Positions 15,127 to 22,275 of a stretch of 23,202 nucleotides of DNA are shown here, one piece after another. Within the stretch, counting starts at the first letter, position 1; each line of letters begins with the position of its first letter. The notes under the pieces were generated by a model, which had not been told where the DNA came from, ran no database searches, and saw only the letters and a program-made list of their open reading frames with translations. The DNA comes from Betaproteobacteria bacterium. Its GTDB lineage: Bacteria; Pseudomonadota; Gammaproteobacteria; Burkholderiales; SG8-39. The stretch spans positions 1 through 23,202 of the forward strand of contig VBCJ01000298.1 of the NCBI GenBank assembly GCA_005884335.1, given 5' to 3'. Position numbers and translations under genes: made by a program.

Positions 15127-17163
15127 CTACTTGACCTTCATTCCGGCCTGCGCGCCGCTGTCGGGCGAGAGGAGAAACAGTCCCGGCCCTTCACCGGAAG
15201 CGGCCAGAACCATCCCTTCGGACACACCGAATTTCATCTTGCGCGGCGCAATGTTCGCCACCATCACCGTGAGCCGGCCTTCGAGCTTCGACGGATCGTA
15301 GGCCGACTTGATGCCGGCGAACACCGTGCGCATCCCGTCGCCGATGTCGAGCGTGAGCTTCAGGAGCTTGTCCGCGCCGTCGACGTGCTCGGCTTTGACG
15401 ATTCTCGCGATGCGCAGATCGAGCTTGTTGAAGTCGTCGATGGAGATGACGCCCTCTCCCGCTGCTGCGGGAGAGGGCTGGGGTGAGGATGCGGTCATGG
15501 TTGCTTCCTTGCTGACTTCAAACAGCGCGTCGAGCTGTTTTTCTTCGACGCGGGTCATGAGGTGGGTGTATGCCTTGATCCTCGTGAGTGGCTCCGGCAC
15601 CCGATTAAATTGCAGCGGCTCACAATTCAAAAACGATTCGGCTCTTATCGCAAGACTTGGGAGAACTGGTTTAAGCCAGCACGTTAGAAGCTGAAAGCCG
15701 CGAATGCAGACAGAGCAAACATTGTGCAGTTGCTGATGCTTTCCGGGGTCTTTGGCAAGTTCCCAAGGTTTGGCGGCATCGAAGTAGCCATTGATCATAT
15801 CGGCAAACGCCATTGCGGTTCGTATCGCTTTGCCGAATTCACGCGATTCGTATGCTTCGCCTACCTCTCCAAACATTTGCGGAACCGCGTAGGCGTTCCA
15901 AAATTTGTCAAACGTTGTGTCCGTCACCTTGCCGTCAAAATATCGAGTAAGAAAACTTGCACAGCGGCTCGCGATGTTCACGTACTTGCCGACGAGGTCA
16001 CTGTTGATACGCGCCATGAAATCGTCCGGATCGAAATCGATGTCTTCGACGTTCGCGTTCAGCTTCGCCGCGATGTAATAGCGCAACCACTCCGGATTCA
16101 TTCCGAGCTTGAGGTAGCGCAGCGGGTCGATTCCCGTGCCGCGCGATTTCGACATCTTGTCGCCCGAGACGGTGATGAAGCCGTGCACGTACACATGGTC
16201 CGGCGCCTTGTAGCCGGAGAACTGGAGCATGGCCGGCCAGAACAGCGTGTGGAAGTAGATGATGTCCTTGCCGATGAAGTGGATCATCTCGGTGCCGCCG
16301 CCGGGCTTCACGAACGCGTCGAAGTCGATCTGCTTGCGGGCGCAGTAGTTCTTCAGGCTCGCGAAGTAGCCGATCGGGGCGTCGAGCCAGACGTAGAGGT
16401 ATTTCTCTTCCTTGATATCGGGAATCCGGATTCCGAAATAAGGCGGGTCGCGCGAGATGTCCCAGTCGGCGAGCGTCTTGTCGCCTTTGCCTTCGAGCCA
16501 TTCCTTCGCCTTGTTCGCGACTTGAGGCTGCAGGCGGTCTGACTTGTTGATCCACTCGCGCAGGAATGCGGTGCACTTCGGATCGGAAAGTCTGAAGAAG
16601 TAGTGCTCAGATGATTTTAGCACCGGCTTTGCACCGGACAAGGTCGAGTACGGATTTTTGAGCTTCGTCGGCGAATAGACGGTACCGCAGTTTTCGCACG
16701 CATCTCCATACTGATCCTTCGCGCCGCAGTTGGGGCACTCGCCCTTGATGTAGCGGTCGGCGAGGTACATGCCCTTCACGGGATCGAAAAACTGTTCGAC
16801 CGCCTTCTTGTAGACCAGACCCGCTTTGTCGAGCTTGCGATAGATGTCCTGTGAGAGCTCGGTATTTTCTTTCGAGTGGGTCGAGTGCCAGTTGTCGAAT
16901 TCGATGTGGAATCCGTCGAGGTATTGCTTGCGCCCCTTGGCGATTTCCGCGATGAATTGCTCCGGCGATTTCCCCGTCTTCTCCGCCGCCAGCATGATCG
17001 GCGCGCCGTGGGCGTCGTCGGCGCCGATGAAGTGCACTTCGTGGCCTTGCATTCGCTGGAACCGCACCCAGATGTCCGCCTGGATGTACTCCATGATGTG
17101 GCCGATGTGGAACGGGCCGTTCGCGTAAGGCAGGGCGGTGGTGACGAACAGCCGGCGGCGCAT
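15127..17163 (-). CDS. metG: methionyl-tRNA synthetase
   Basis: 678 residues. The class I signature FHIGH is at 18-22 and KMSKS at 336-340. The zinc knuckle has CPNC (143-146) and CENC (156-159). An alpha-helical anticodon domain follows, and a C-terminal Trbp111-like tRNA-binding domain begins near 572 (IDDFNKLDLRIARIV), as in E. coli-type dimeric MetRS. It charges tRNA-Met and is essential. I start at the ATG at 17163; a TTG at 17175 in frame is less likely. Two oddities: the linker before the C-terminal domain is encoded by a palindromic repeat, and 15601-15960 is unusually AT-rich (about 49% GC by my count). hyfB follows 8 nt after the stop. Confidence 0.97.
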   Translation of the reverse strand: MRRRLFVTTALPYANGPFHIGHIMEYIQADIWVRFQRMQGHEVHFIGADDAHGAPIMLAAEKTGKSPEQFIAEIAKGRKQYLDGFHIEFDNWHSTHSKENTELSQDIYRKLDKAGLVYKKAVEQFFDPVKGMYLADRYIKGECPNCGAKDQYGDACENCGTVYSPTKLKNPYSTLSGAKPVLKSSEHYFFRLSDPKCTAFLREWINKSDRLQPQVANKAKEWLEGKGDKTLADWDISRDPPYFGIRIPDIKEEKYLYVWLDAPIGYFASLKNYCARKQIDFDAFVKPGGGTEMIHFIGKDIIYFHTLFWPAMLQFSGYKAPDHVYVHGFITVSGDKMSKSRGTGIDPLRYLKLGMNPEWLRYYIAAKLNANVEDIDFDPDDFMARINSDLVGKYVNIASRCASFLTRYFDGKVTDTTFDKFWNAYAVPQMFGEVGEAYESREFGKAIRTAMAFADMINGYFDAAKPWELAKDPGKHQQLHNVCSVCIRGFQLLTCWLKPVLPSLAIRAESFLNCEPLQFNRVPEPLTRIKAYTHLMTRVEEKQLDALFEVSKEATMTASSPQPSPAAAGEGVISIDDFNKLDLRIARIVKAEHVDGADKLLKLTLDIGDGMRTVFAGIKSAYDPSKLEGRLTVMVANIAPRKMKFGVSEGMVLAASGEGPGLFLLSPDSGAQAGMKVK
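15451..15478. repeat. palindromic intergenic-type repeat inside metG
   Basis: Perfect 12-bp inverted repeat GCCCTCTCCCGC ... GCGGGAGAGGGC with loop TGCT, followed by TGGGGTGAGGA. The core CCCTCTCCC/GGGAGAGGG next to a GGGGTGAGG flank is that of small palindromic repeats often found between genes in proteobacteria. Here it lies in frame in metG and encodes the linker SSPQPSPAAAGEG (about residues 557-570). Confidence 0.75.
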
Positions 17164-17183
17164 GCTGACTTTCAAAAGCCGTC

Positions 17184-17189
17184 ATTCTA
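17184..17189 (-). promoter_or_regulatory. possible -10 element for metG
   Basis: TAGAAT on the minus strand, 21 bp upstream of the metG ATG in the 66-bp gap after the kinase gene. No good -35 hexamer is seen at 16-18 bp, so this is tentative. If real, metG and the hyf-like block can be transcribed apart from the kinase cassette. Confidence 0.3.
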
Positions 17190-17229
17190 TCGCCTCGCGC
17201 CTCGCGTCGGGCGCGCCGCGGATCGGGGC

Positions 17230-18435
17230 TCAGACCAGAGCGATCACCGTCGCGATGACGACCGCCGCCCCGACCGTGGCGGCCATGATCAGGTTTTCGC
17301 GCTGCCCCCACGGGCGCTCTCCGGGGCGCAGCGCCCGGTCGCGCGATATCGACGTCGCCGAAATGGATCTGGTCGAAACGAACTCGGTCGTCCCGTCCGC
17401 GCCGATCTGACGCATCAGGCGCTGGGTCGCTTCCTGCGAATCGAACGCGCGCGAGATGCCCTTGGTCGGCGAGGGCACCGACGCGACCTCTTCGCCCGAT
17501 TCCCCTCCCGGATTCTGCGCAATCGGGGCTGTCGCGCCCTGGGGCGCCACCGGAATCGGGGGGCGCGTCGTCGCGAGGACCGGGCCCGCGCCTTGATGGC
17601 CCGTTTCCATCTGCAACCTGCACTCGCGCAGGTCGTTCGCAAAATCGGCCGCGCTCTGGTAACGCGCCTCCGGGGCCTTGGCGAGCACCTTGGCGATGAT
17701 GTAGTCGAGCATCACCGGCACTTGCTGATTGGCCGAGCTGGGCGGCGCCGGATCGTGGTTGGTGATCTGATACATCAAGGCGCTCAGGCCTTCTCCATTG
17801 AAAGGCGTGGCCCCGGTCAGGCACTCGTAGAGGATGACCCCGAGCGAAAAGATGTCCGAGCGATGATCGGCGCGCTTTCCCACAACCTGCTCGGGTGAGA
17901 TGTACTTGGGCGAGCCCATGATCACGCCGGTCTGGGTGCGCGTTTCGCTCGAGCGCATGCGGGCAATGCCGAAGTCGGCGATTTTCGCTCGCCCTTCCGG
18001 CGTGATCATGATGTTGGCGGGCTTGATGTCCCGATGCACGACCTGGTGCTGGTGGGCGTAGGCGAGACCCTCTCCGACTTGGGCGGCGATGTCGACCGCC
18101 TGCACGACCGGAAGCGATTGCCCCTGGGCGAGCAGCTCGCGCAGCTCGCGGCCCTCGATGTACTCCATGGCCATGTACACCAGGTGCCCGCTCTTTCCGA
18201 TGTCGTAGATGATGATGATGTTCGGATGGTTGAGACTGCCCGCCGCCTTGGCCTCGGTGTAGAAGCGCGCCTCGTACTCCGCCATGCCCTCGTGCCCGGC
18301 CTCCTCCGTGTTGATGGTCTTGATCGCCAAAATGCGGTTGAGCATGGGATCGTTCGCGCGATACACCACTCCCATCGCGCCTTTGCCCAGCTCGGCGACG
18401 ATCTCGTAGCGGCCCAGCAGCCAGGGTTCGGTCAT
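17230..18435 (-). CDS. tail-anchored Ser/Thr protein kinase
   Basis: 401 residues, a PknB-type (Hanks) kinase. The glycine loop ELGKGAMGVVY is at 15-25, the ATP lysine is Lys39 (LAIKTI), the catalytic loop HRDIKPAN at 134-141 has Asp136, DFG is at 154-156 and SPKYISPEQ at 175-183, so it should be active. The HRD Arg and the activation-segment SxxT-rich stretch (RSSETRTQTG) suggest activation by autophosphorylation. After a Pro/Ala/Ser-rich linker (about 285-380), the protein ends in one transmembrane helix (about 382-401) with nothing beyond it, so there is no external sensor domain. The ATG is 7 nt after the stop of the lipoprotein gene, so they form one operon. Confidence 0.95.
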   Translation of the reverse strand: MTEPWLLGRYEIVAELGKGAMGVVYRANDPMLNRILAIKTINTEEAGHEGMAEYEARFYTEAKAAGSLNHPNIIIIYDIGKSGHLVYMAMEYIEGRELRELLAQGQSLPVVQAVDIAAQVGEGLAYAHQHQVVHRDIKPANIMITPEGRAKIADFGIARMRSSETRTQTGVIMGSPKYISPEQVVGKRADHRSDIFSLGVILYECLTGATPFNGEGLSALMYQITNHDPAPPSSANQQVPVMLDYIIAKVLAKAPEARYQSAADFANDLRECRLQMETGHQGAGPVLATTRPPIPVAPQGATAPIAQNPGGESGEEVASVPSPTKGISRAFDSQEATQRLMRQIGADGTTEFVSTRSISATSISRDRALRPGERPWGQRENLIMAATVGAAVVIATVIALV

Positions 18436-18442
18436 GGTCGGG

Positions 18443-18805
18443 CTATTTCTTCGGCTTCACGCTGCGGAATGCGGGACCCCAGATCGGGTGTCCGGCCTCG
18501 TCGTCCCGGAGGTCGAATGAGGAATCGACCTCCAGCGCCATTCTGAATTCGTCGCGGCACTGCTGAATCCGGCTGGAGGCGCAATGGATGAATGCAAGAT
18601 ATTTGTGGGCGCTCGCCCGATTGGACGTGCCGCGCAGGCCCGAGTCGAGGCTCAGCTGCAGCAGTCTCGCGGCGTAGGCGTGCTCGCCGTCCTCGAAGGC
18701 TCTTATTCCGAATCCAAGCTCCGTCTCGCCTTTGCTCGAGAACGTCCCGCATCCGGCCATCACCAGGCAAACGAGCAATGACACGAGAGAGCGATAAACG
18801 GCCAT
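18443..18805 (-). CDS. TssQ-like lipoprotein with TPR-like fold
   Basis: 120 residues. The signal peptide ends VMAG-C, making Cys19 the lipidation site. No Asp at +2 is present, which favours the outer membrane. The mature part has two helical TPR-like units (ELGFGIRAFEDGEHAYAARL, then AHKYLAFIHCASSRIQQCRDEFRMALE) and ends near GHPIWGPAF. This resembles the TssQ family of type VI secretion-associated lipoproteins, but no T6SS gene lies in the window, so the name is by resemblance only. It has AGGAG right after the cyclase stop and lies between cyclase and kinase genes, suggesting a shared envelope-signalling role. Confidence 0.72.
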   Translation of the reverse strand: MAVYRSLVSLLVCLVMAGCGTFSSKGETELGFGIRAFEDGEHAYAARLLQLSLDSGLRGTSNRASAHKYLAFIHCASSRIQQCRDEFRMALEVDSSFDLRDDEAGHPIWGPAFRSVKPKK

Positions 18806-18812
18806 AGCTCCT

Positions 18813-20084
18813 TTAGCGGCGGAATCGGTGCGTGATGCTGAGCTCCGTGCCCGGCTTAAGTTCGACGGTCTCGATGTGGGCCGGAAACGACCCGTTCCTC
18901 AACTCTACCCGATGCCTGCCTGGCCTGAGAGGGATAGCTCGCAGCGGCGGACTGACCCCTTGCCTCGTCCCGTCCACGAAAACCTCGGCCCAAGGCAAGG
19001 CGACGATATTGAGAGTGGCCTCGCGTGGGGGGGCGGGAATTGTTGCGACGGACTCCGGTTCCCTCGGCCTCAGCGGCGACGCGACCTCCTTCGCTTTGGG
19101 CGCTGCTTCGGTCTCGTTCACACTTGCCGTTTGCACCGGCGCACCGGCCTTGGGGGTTGCGACCGCGTCCCTCGCTCTGCGTGCTGTTGCCGGTTCCCTG
19201 GCTCGCGGCGGCGCTTTCGGCTCGTCCGCTTGCGGCGGCACCTCCGGCTCGTCCGCCTGCGGAGGCGCGGATTCGGGCGCCTCGACTTCGGGCGCTGCTG
19301 GCGACGCCACCAACACCACCGTTCTCGCCTCGCCGTCCGAGTTCCGGTGGCTGCGCGCGATGTCTCCGGTGCCGACGATCAGCGTGAACGCGAGCGGCGC
19401 GGCAACCAGCAGCTTGCCGTTGACCGCCAGCGTGTCCGGCCAGGTCCTGGGCCGCAGCTTCAGGAATTTCGGGATGTGCAGCTTCGGAAGACGCAGGGTC
19501 GGCTTCGGTGCGGGCACGGGGACCGTGCGCCGCAGATTGCTCGGCGCCGAGCTGATCGCGTAGACCTCGTGCTCGCGCACGTGCTTGTCGGTCTTGGCTC
19601 CTTCGTAGTGAAACAGTTTCCCGTAGTCCTCAGACAGGCGCGCCATCACATCGTAATAGGAGCGCGAGACGAGGATCTGGCCCGGCTCGGCGAAGCTCAT
19701 GACGCGCTGCGCGACATTGATCCCGTCGCCGATGATGTTGGGCTGGCCGTTGATGTCCTTGACGAGCCTCACCGGCCCGAGGTTGACGCCGACGCGAATC
19801 TGCAACTGCGGGCCGCTGGTGACGTCCTGGCCGGCAACGGCATCGCGCAGGCTCATGCCCGCGAACAGGGTGTCTTCGGGGTCCCCGAGAAAGCTCACGG
19901 CCGCGCCGTCCCCCGTGTCGAGGATGATGCGGTCGTCGGTGGCGACGCCGGCGATCGCCTCGGTCAGGACGGCGTTGAAGCGTTCCTTCAGAGCTATTTG
20001 CTCGGCAACCGAGCGCAGCGAGTAGTCGACGATGTCGAGAAAGAGCACGCTGCAGATGAATGTTCGATTGGTATGCTCCGCCAT
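18813..20084 (-). CDS. class III nucleotide cyclase with TM helix and PEGA domain
   Basis: 423 residues. The cyclase domain (about 8-175) has both metal Asp residues (Asp17 in VLFLDIVDYS, Asp59 in DTGDG) and the transition-state Asn123 and Arg127 (GDGINVAQRV). By eye the base-selecting Lys is replaced by Leu55 and the second selector by Asn116, so the nucleotide used is uncertain. A transmembrane helix follows at about 222-240, then a Pro/Ala/Glu-rich linker with a 9-residue repeat, and a C-terminal PEGA domain (about 355-423, PWAEVFVDGTRQG...PLRPGRHRVEL) expected in the periplasm. It is the first gene of the cassette; the lipoprotein ATG is 7 nt past its stop. Confidence 0.88.
   Translation of the reverse strand: MAEHTNRTFICSVLFLDIVDYSLRSVAEQIALKERFNAVLTEAIAGVATDDRIILDTGDGAAVSFLGDPEDTLFAGMSLRDAVAGQDVTSGPQLQIRVGVNLGPVRLVKDINGQPNIIGDGINVAQRVMSFAEPGQILVSRSYYDVMARLSEDYGKLFHYEGAKTDKHVREHEVYAISSAPSNLRRTVPVPAPKPTLRLPKLHIPKFLKLRPRTWPDTLAVNGKLLVAAPLAFTLIVGTGDIARSHRNSDGEARTVVLVASPAAPEVEAPESAPPQADEPEVPPQADEPKAPPRAREPATARRARDAVATPKAGAPVQTASVNETEAAPKAKEVASPLRPREPESVATIPAPPREATLNIVALPWAEVFVDGTRQGVSPPLRAIPLRPGRHRVELRNGSFPAHIETVELKPGTELSITHRFRR
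19219..19265. repeat. 27-bp period repeat in the cyclase linker
   Basis: GGCTCGTCCGC(T/C)TGCGG(C/A)GG occurs at 19219-19238 and 19246-19265, period 27 bp. It encodes two copies of PPQADEP in the flexible, Pro-rich region between the membrane helix and the PEGA domain. Such linker repeats vary in number among strains. Confidence 0.65.
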
Positions 20085-20153
20085 CTTTGTCCGCCGCAGT
20101 CTGCCTGCCGGGCTGCTCCGCGCGTGTGCGGCCCGTGTTCCCTTGGGGCTCCA

Positions 20154-20159
20154 TTCTAC
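20154..20159 (-). promoter_or_regulatory. possible -10 element of the cyclase operon
   Basis: TAGAAT on the minus strand, 70 bp upstream of the cyclase ATG in the divergent gap. No convincing -35 hexamer is found, so it is a tentative call. A matching hexamer on the plus strand lies 33 bp away, which would make this a compact divergent promoter region. Confidence 0.35.
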
Positions 20160-20192
20160 CGCGGCAGGGCGCGGCAGGCACCCGAAAGTTGC

Positions 20193-20198
20193 TAGAAT
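20193..20198 (+). promoter_or_regulatory. possible -10 element of apbC
   Basis: TAGAAT in the context TTGCTAGAATATC, 57 bp upstream of the apbC ATG. The -35 region (GC-rich, near 20171-20176) is poor. The position and the match make it the best candidate promoter for the apbC-dcd pair. Confidence 0.4.
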
Positions 20199-20255
20199 AT
20201 CAACCCATTGCCAGAGCAGGTAGCATTCCGCGCGACGGAAATCGCGTGAACCATC

Positions 20256-21347
20256 ATGTCAGTCACGCAGGAACAAGTTCACGGTGCGCTCAAGGAAGTC
20301 CTTGACCCGAATACCGGCAAGGATTTTCTCGCGACCAAGTCGGCGAGAAACATCAAAGTGGAAGGCGGCAGCGTCTCGCTCGAGATCGAGCTGGGCTATC
20401 CTGCGAAAACCCAGCTCGATCCGATCCGCAAACTCATCGCGGGAAAGCTCCGCGGCGTCCCGGGCGTGAGCGCCGTGAACGTCAGTGTCGCGAGCAAGAT
20501 CGTTTCCCACTCGGTGCAGCGCGGGGTCAAACTGATTCCCGGTGTGAAGAACATCGTCGCAGTCGCCTCCGGCAAGGGCGGGGTGGGGAAATCGACGACT
20601 GCCGTGAACCTGGCGCTTGCGCTCGCGGCCGAAGGGGCGAGCGTCGGGGTGCTCGATGCCGATATCTATGGGCCCTCGCAGCCGATGATGCTCGGCATCA
20701 CCGGTCGGCCCGAGTCCAAGGACGGCAAGACGCTCGAGCCGATGATGGGCCACGGCATCCAGGCGATCTCGATCGGGTTCCTCATCGACATCGATACCCC
20801 GATGGTTTGGCGCGGTCCGATGGTGACGCAGGCCCTCGAGCAGCTCGTAAAGGATACCCGCTGGCGGGACGTCGATTACCTCATCGTCGACATGCCGCCT
20901 GGCACCGGAGACATCCAGCTCACGCTCTCCCAGAAAGTGCCGGTCACCGGGGTGGTGATCGTCACCACGCCCCAGGACATCGCGCTCATCGACGCACGCA
21001 AGGGCCTCAAGATGTTCGAGAAAGTCGGCATTCCCATCCTCGGGATCGTGGAGAACATGAGCACCCACATCTGCTCCCAATGCGGTCACGAGGAACACAT
21101 CTTCGGGCAGGGCGGGGCCGAGCGCATGTGCAAGGAATACGGCACCGAGCTGCTCGGAGCACTGCCGCTCGACATCGCCATCCGCGAGCAGGCGGACTCG
21201 GGCAAGCCGACCGTGGTCGCCGACCCGGAGGGCCGGGCGGCGGAGATCTACAGGGCGATCGGACGCAGGCTTGCGGTCAAGATCGCGGAGTCCGCCAGGG
21301 ACATGACCTCGAAGTTTCCGAACATCGTCGTCTCCAAGAACACCTGA
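20256..21347 (+). CDS. apbC: Mrp/ApbC iron-sulfur carrier ATPase
   Basis: 363 residues, standard for the family. The N-terminal MIP18 (DUF59) domain (about 3-85) is followed by a deviant Walker A P-loop SGKGGVGKST (105-114). Further motifs are DADIYGPS (Asp in switch I), VDMPPGTGD (211-219) and the CSQC motif (Cys273, Cys276), which binds a bridging [4Fe-4S] cluster in the homodimer. It delivers Fe-S clusters to apo-proteins in the cytoplasm. The ATG at 20256 has no strong Shine-Dalgarno site. dcd follows 14 bp later on the same strand. It is divergent from the cyclase cassette. Confidence 0.96.
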   Translation: MSVTQEQVHGALKEVLDPNTGKDFLATKSARNIKVEGGSVSLEIELGYPAKTQLDPIRKLIAGKLRGVPGVSAVNVSVASKIVSHSVQRGVKLIPGVKNIVAVASGKGGVGKSTTAVNLALALAAEGASVGVLDADIYGPSQPMMLGITGRPESKDGKTLEPMMGHGIQAISIGFLIDIDTPMVWRGPMVTQALEQLVKDTRWRDVDYLIVDMPPGTGDIQLTLSQKVPVTGVVIVTTPQDIALIDARKGLKMFEKVGIPILGIVENMSTHICSQCGHEEHIFGQGGAERMCKEYGTELLGALPLDIAIREQADSGKPTVVADPEGRAAEIYRAIGRRLAVKIAESARDMTSKFPNIVVSKNT

Positions 21348-21361
21348 GGGGCTCACCGCCG

Positions 21362-21928
21362 ATGAGCATCAAGTCGGACAAGTGGATCCGCCGAATGGCG
21401 GCCGAGCGCCGCATGATCGAGCCGTTCGAGCCGGGGCAGGTGAAACAGGTCAACGGTCGTCGCATCGTTTCCTACGGCACGTCGAGCTACGGCTACGACA
21501 TCCGCTGCTCGAATGAATTCAAGCTGTTCACCAATCTCAACTCGACCATCGTCGACCCCAAGAATTTCGACGACAAGTCCTTCGTGGACGTCAAAGGCGA
21601 CTCCTGCATCATCCCGCCCAACTCCTTTGCCTTGGCGCGAACCGTCGAGTACTTCCGCATCCCCCGGAACGTGCTCACCATCTGCCTGGGGAAATCGACC
21701 TACGCCCGCTGCGGGATCATCGTCAACGTCACGCCGCTTGAGCCCGAATGGGAGGGGCACGTCACGCTGGAGTTCTCCAACACCACGCCGCTCCCGGCCA
21801 AGATCTACGCCAACGAGGGCGTGGCCCAGGTCATCTTCATCGAATCCGACGAAGTCTGCGAGACCTCCTACAAAGACCGCGGCGGGAAGTACCAGGGACA
21901 GAAGGGCGTCACCCTTCCCAAGATCTGA
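21362..21928 (+). CDS. dcd: dCTP deaminase
   Basis: 188 residues, exactly the size usual in proteobacteria. It converts dCTP to dUTP plus ammonia for dTTP synthesis, as a homotrimer of the dUTPase fold. The conserved motifs are SSYGYDIRCS (41-50), LGKSTYARCGIIVNVTPLEPEWEGH (109-133) and TLEFSNTTPLPAKIYANEGVAQ with catalytic Glu137. GAGGGG lies upstream of the ATG, 14 bp after the apbC stop, so the two form an operon. No clear terminator follows it. Confidence 0.97.
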   Translation: MSIKSDKWIRRMAAERRMIEPFEPGQVKQVNGRRIVSYGTSSYGYDIRCSNEFKLFTNLNSTIVDPKNFDDKSFVDVKGDSCIIPPNSFALARTVEYFRIPRNVLTICLGKSTYARCGIIVNVTPLEPEWEGHVTLEFSNTTPLPAKIYANEGVAQVIFIESDEVCETSYKDRGGKYQGQKGVTLPKI

Positions 21929-22047
21929 ATCCTCCCCACTCCCTATTGCGTTTCGGGTCCGTCGGGCCTACCATCTGTTGTGGTCTCAACACGGCGGAGG
22001 AAGCCGCCGGCGCGCGCGGGAGGCGTGCAGAATGCCGAAAATTCCGC

Positions 22048-22075
22048 TTGATTTCAGAAACGCAATCCCTATAAT
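22048..22075 (+). promoter_or_regulatory. sigma70-type promoter of the decarboxylase
   Basis: TTGATT at 22048-22053 and a perfect TATAAT at 22070-22075, separated by 16 bp. This is the best promoter match in the window. The transcript would start near 22082, giving an untranslated leader of about 105 nt before the small leader ORF and about 190 nt before the decarboxylase. The rest of 21929-22047 shows no feature I can support. In the leader, GTCTGC-AAA-GCGGAC could form a short hairpin near 22101-22115. Confidence 0.7.
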
Positions 22076-22187
22076 CGCGTGCATACGGGCTCCGGTTCGG
22101 TTGTCTGCAAAGCGGACGGTCAAACCCGGGCCCGATGCTTTTGGAGATCGGATTTTGAACTGCAAATCACCCGCAAAGGAGGTCATC

Positions 22188-22253
22188 ATGACAAGCAAAA
22201 GGGAGCACTACGGTTCGCAGGACTTTTTCGCACTCGACATTCCCGTAACCTAG
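22188..22253 (+). CDS. 21-residue leader peptide ORF
   Basis: A short ORF starting MTSKREHYGS and ending DFFALDIPVT, then TAG. Its Shine-Dalgarno site AAAGGAGGT (22176-22183 region) is close to the perfect anti-16S complement, far better than those of most long genes here, with 4-5 bases before the ATG. It ends 22 nt before the decarboxylase ATG and lies within the 5' leader of that mRNA. The position matches regulatory leader peptides such as speFL upstream of E. coli speF, but the sequence is different. It may sense ornithine or a polyamine, or simply couple translation. It could also be a functional small protein. Confidence 0.6.
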   Translation: MTSKREHYGSQDFFALDIPVT

Positions 22254-22275
22254 GTTCGTCCTGGAGACCCAAACG

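Noticed and set aside
13241..15301. Plus-strand open frame of 686 codons opposite hyfB
   Set aside because: Charged, repetitive translation typical of the antisense of a membrane protein gene; hyfB is certain.
15451..15478. Rho-independent terminator in metG
   Set aside because: The hairpin is strong but no T-run follows on either strand and it lies inside a complete reading frame.
18828..20195. Plus-strand open frame of 455 codons opposite the cyclase gene
   Set aside because: No domain, Arg-rich shadow; the minus-strand cyclase and PEGA motifs are clear.
21995..22012. Terminator hairpin after dcd (GGCGG ... CCGCC)
   Set aside because: The stem is only about 5 bp, and there is no T-run behind it.
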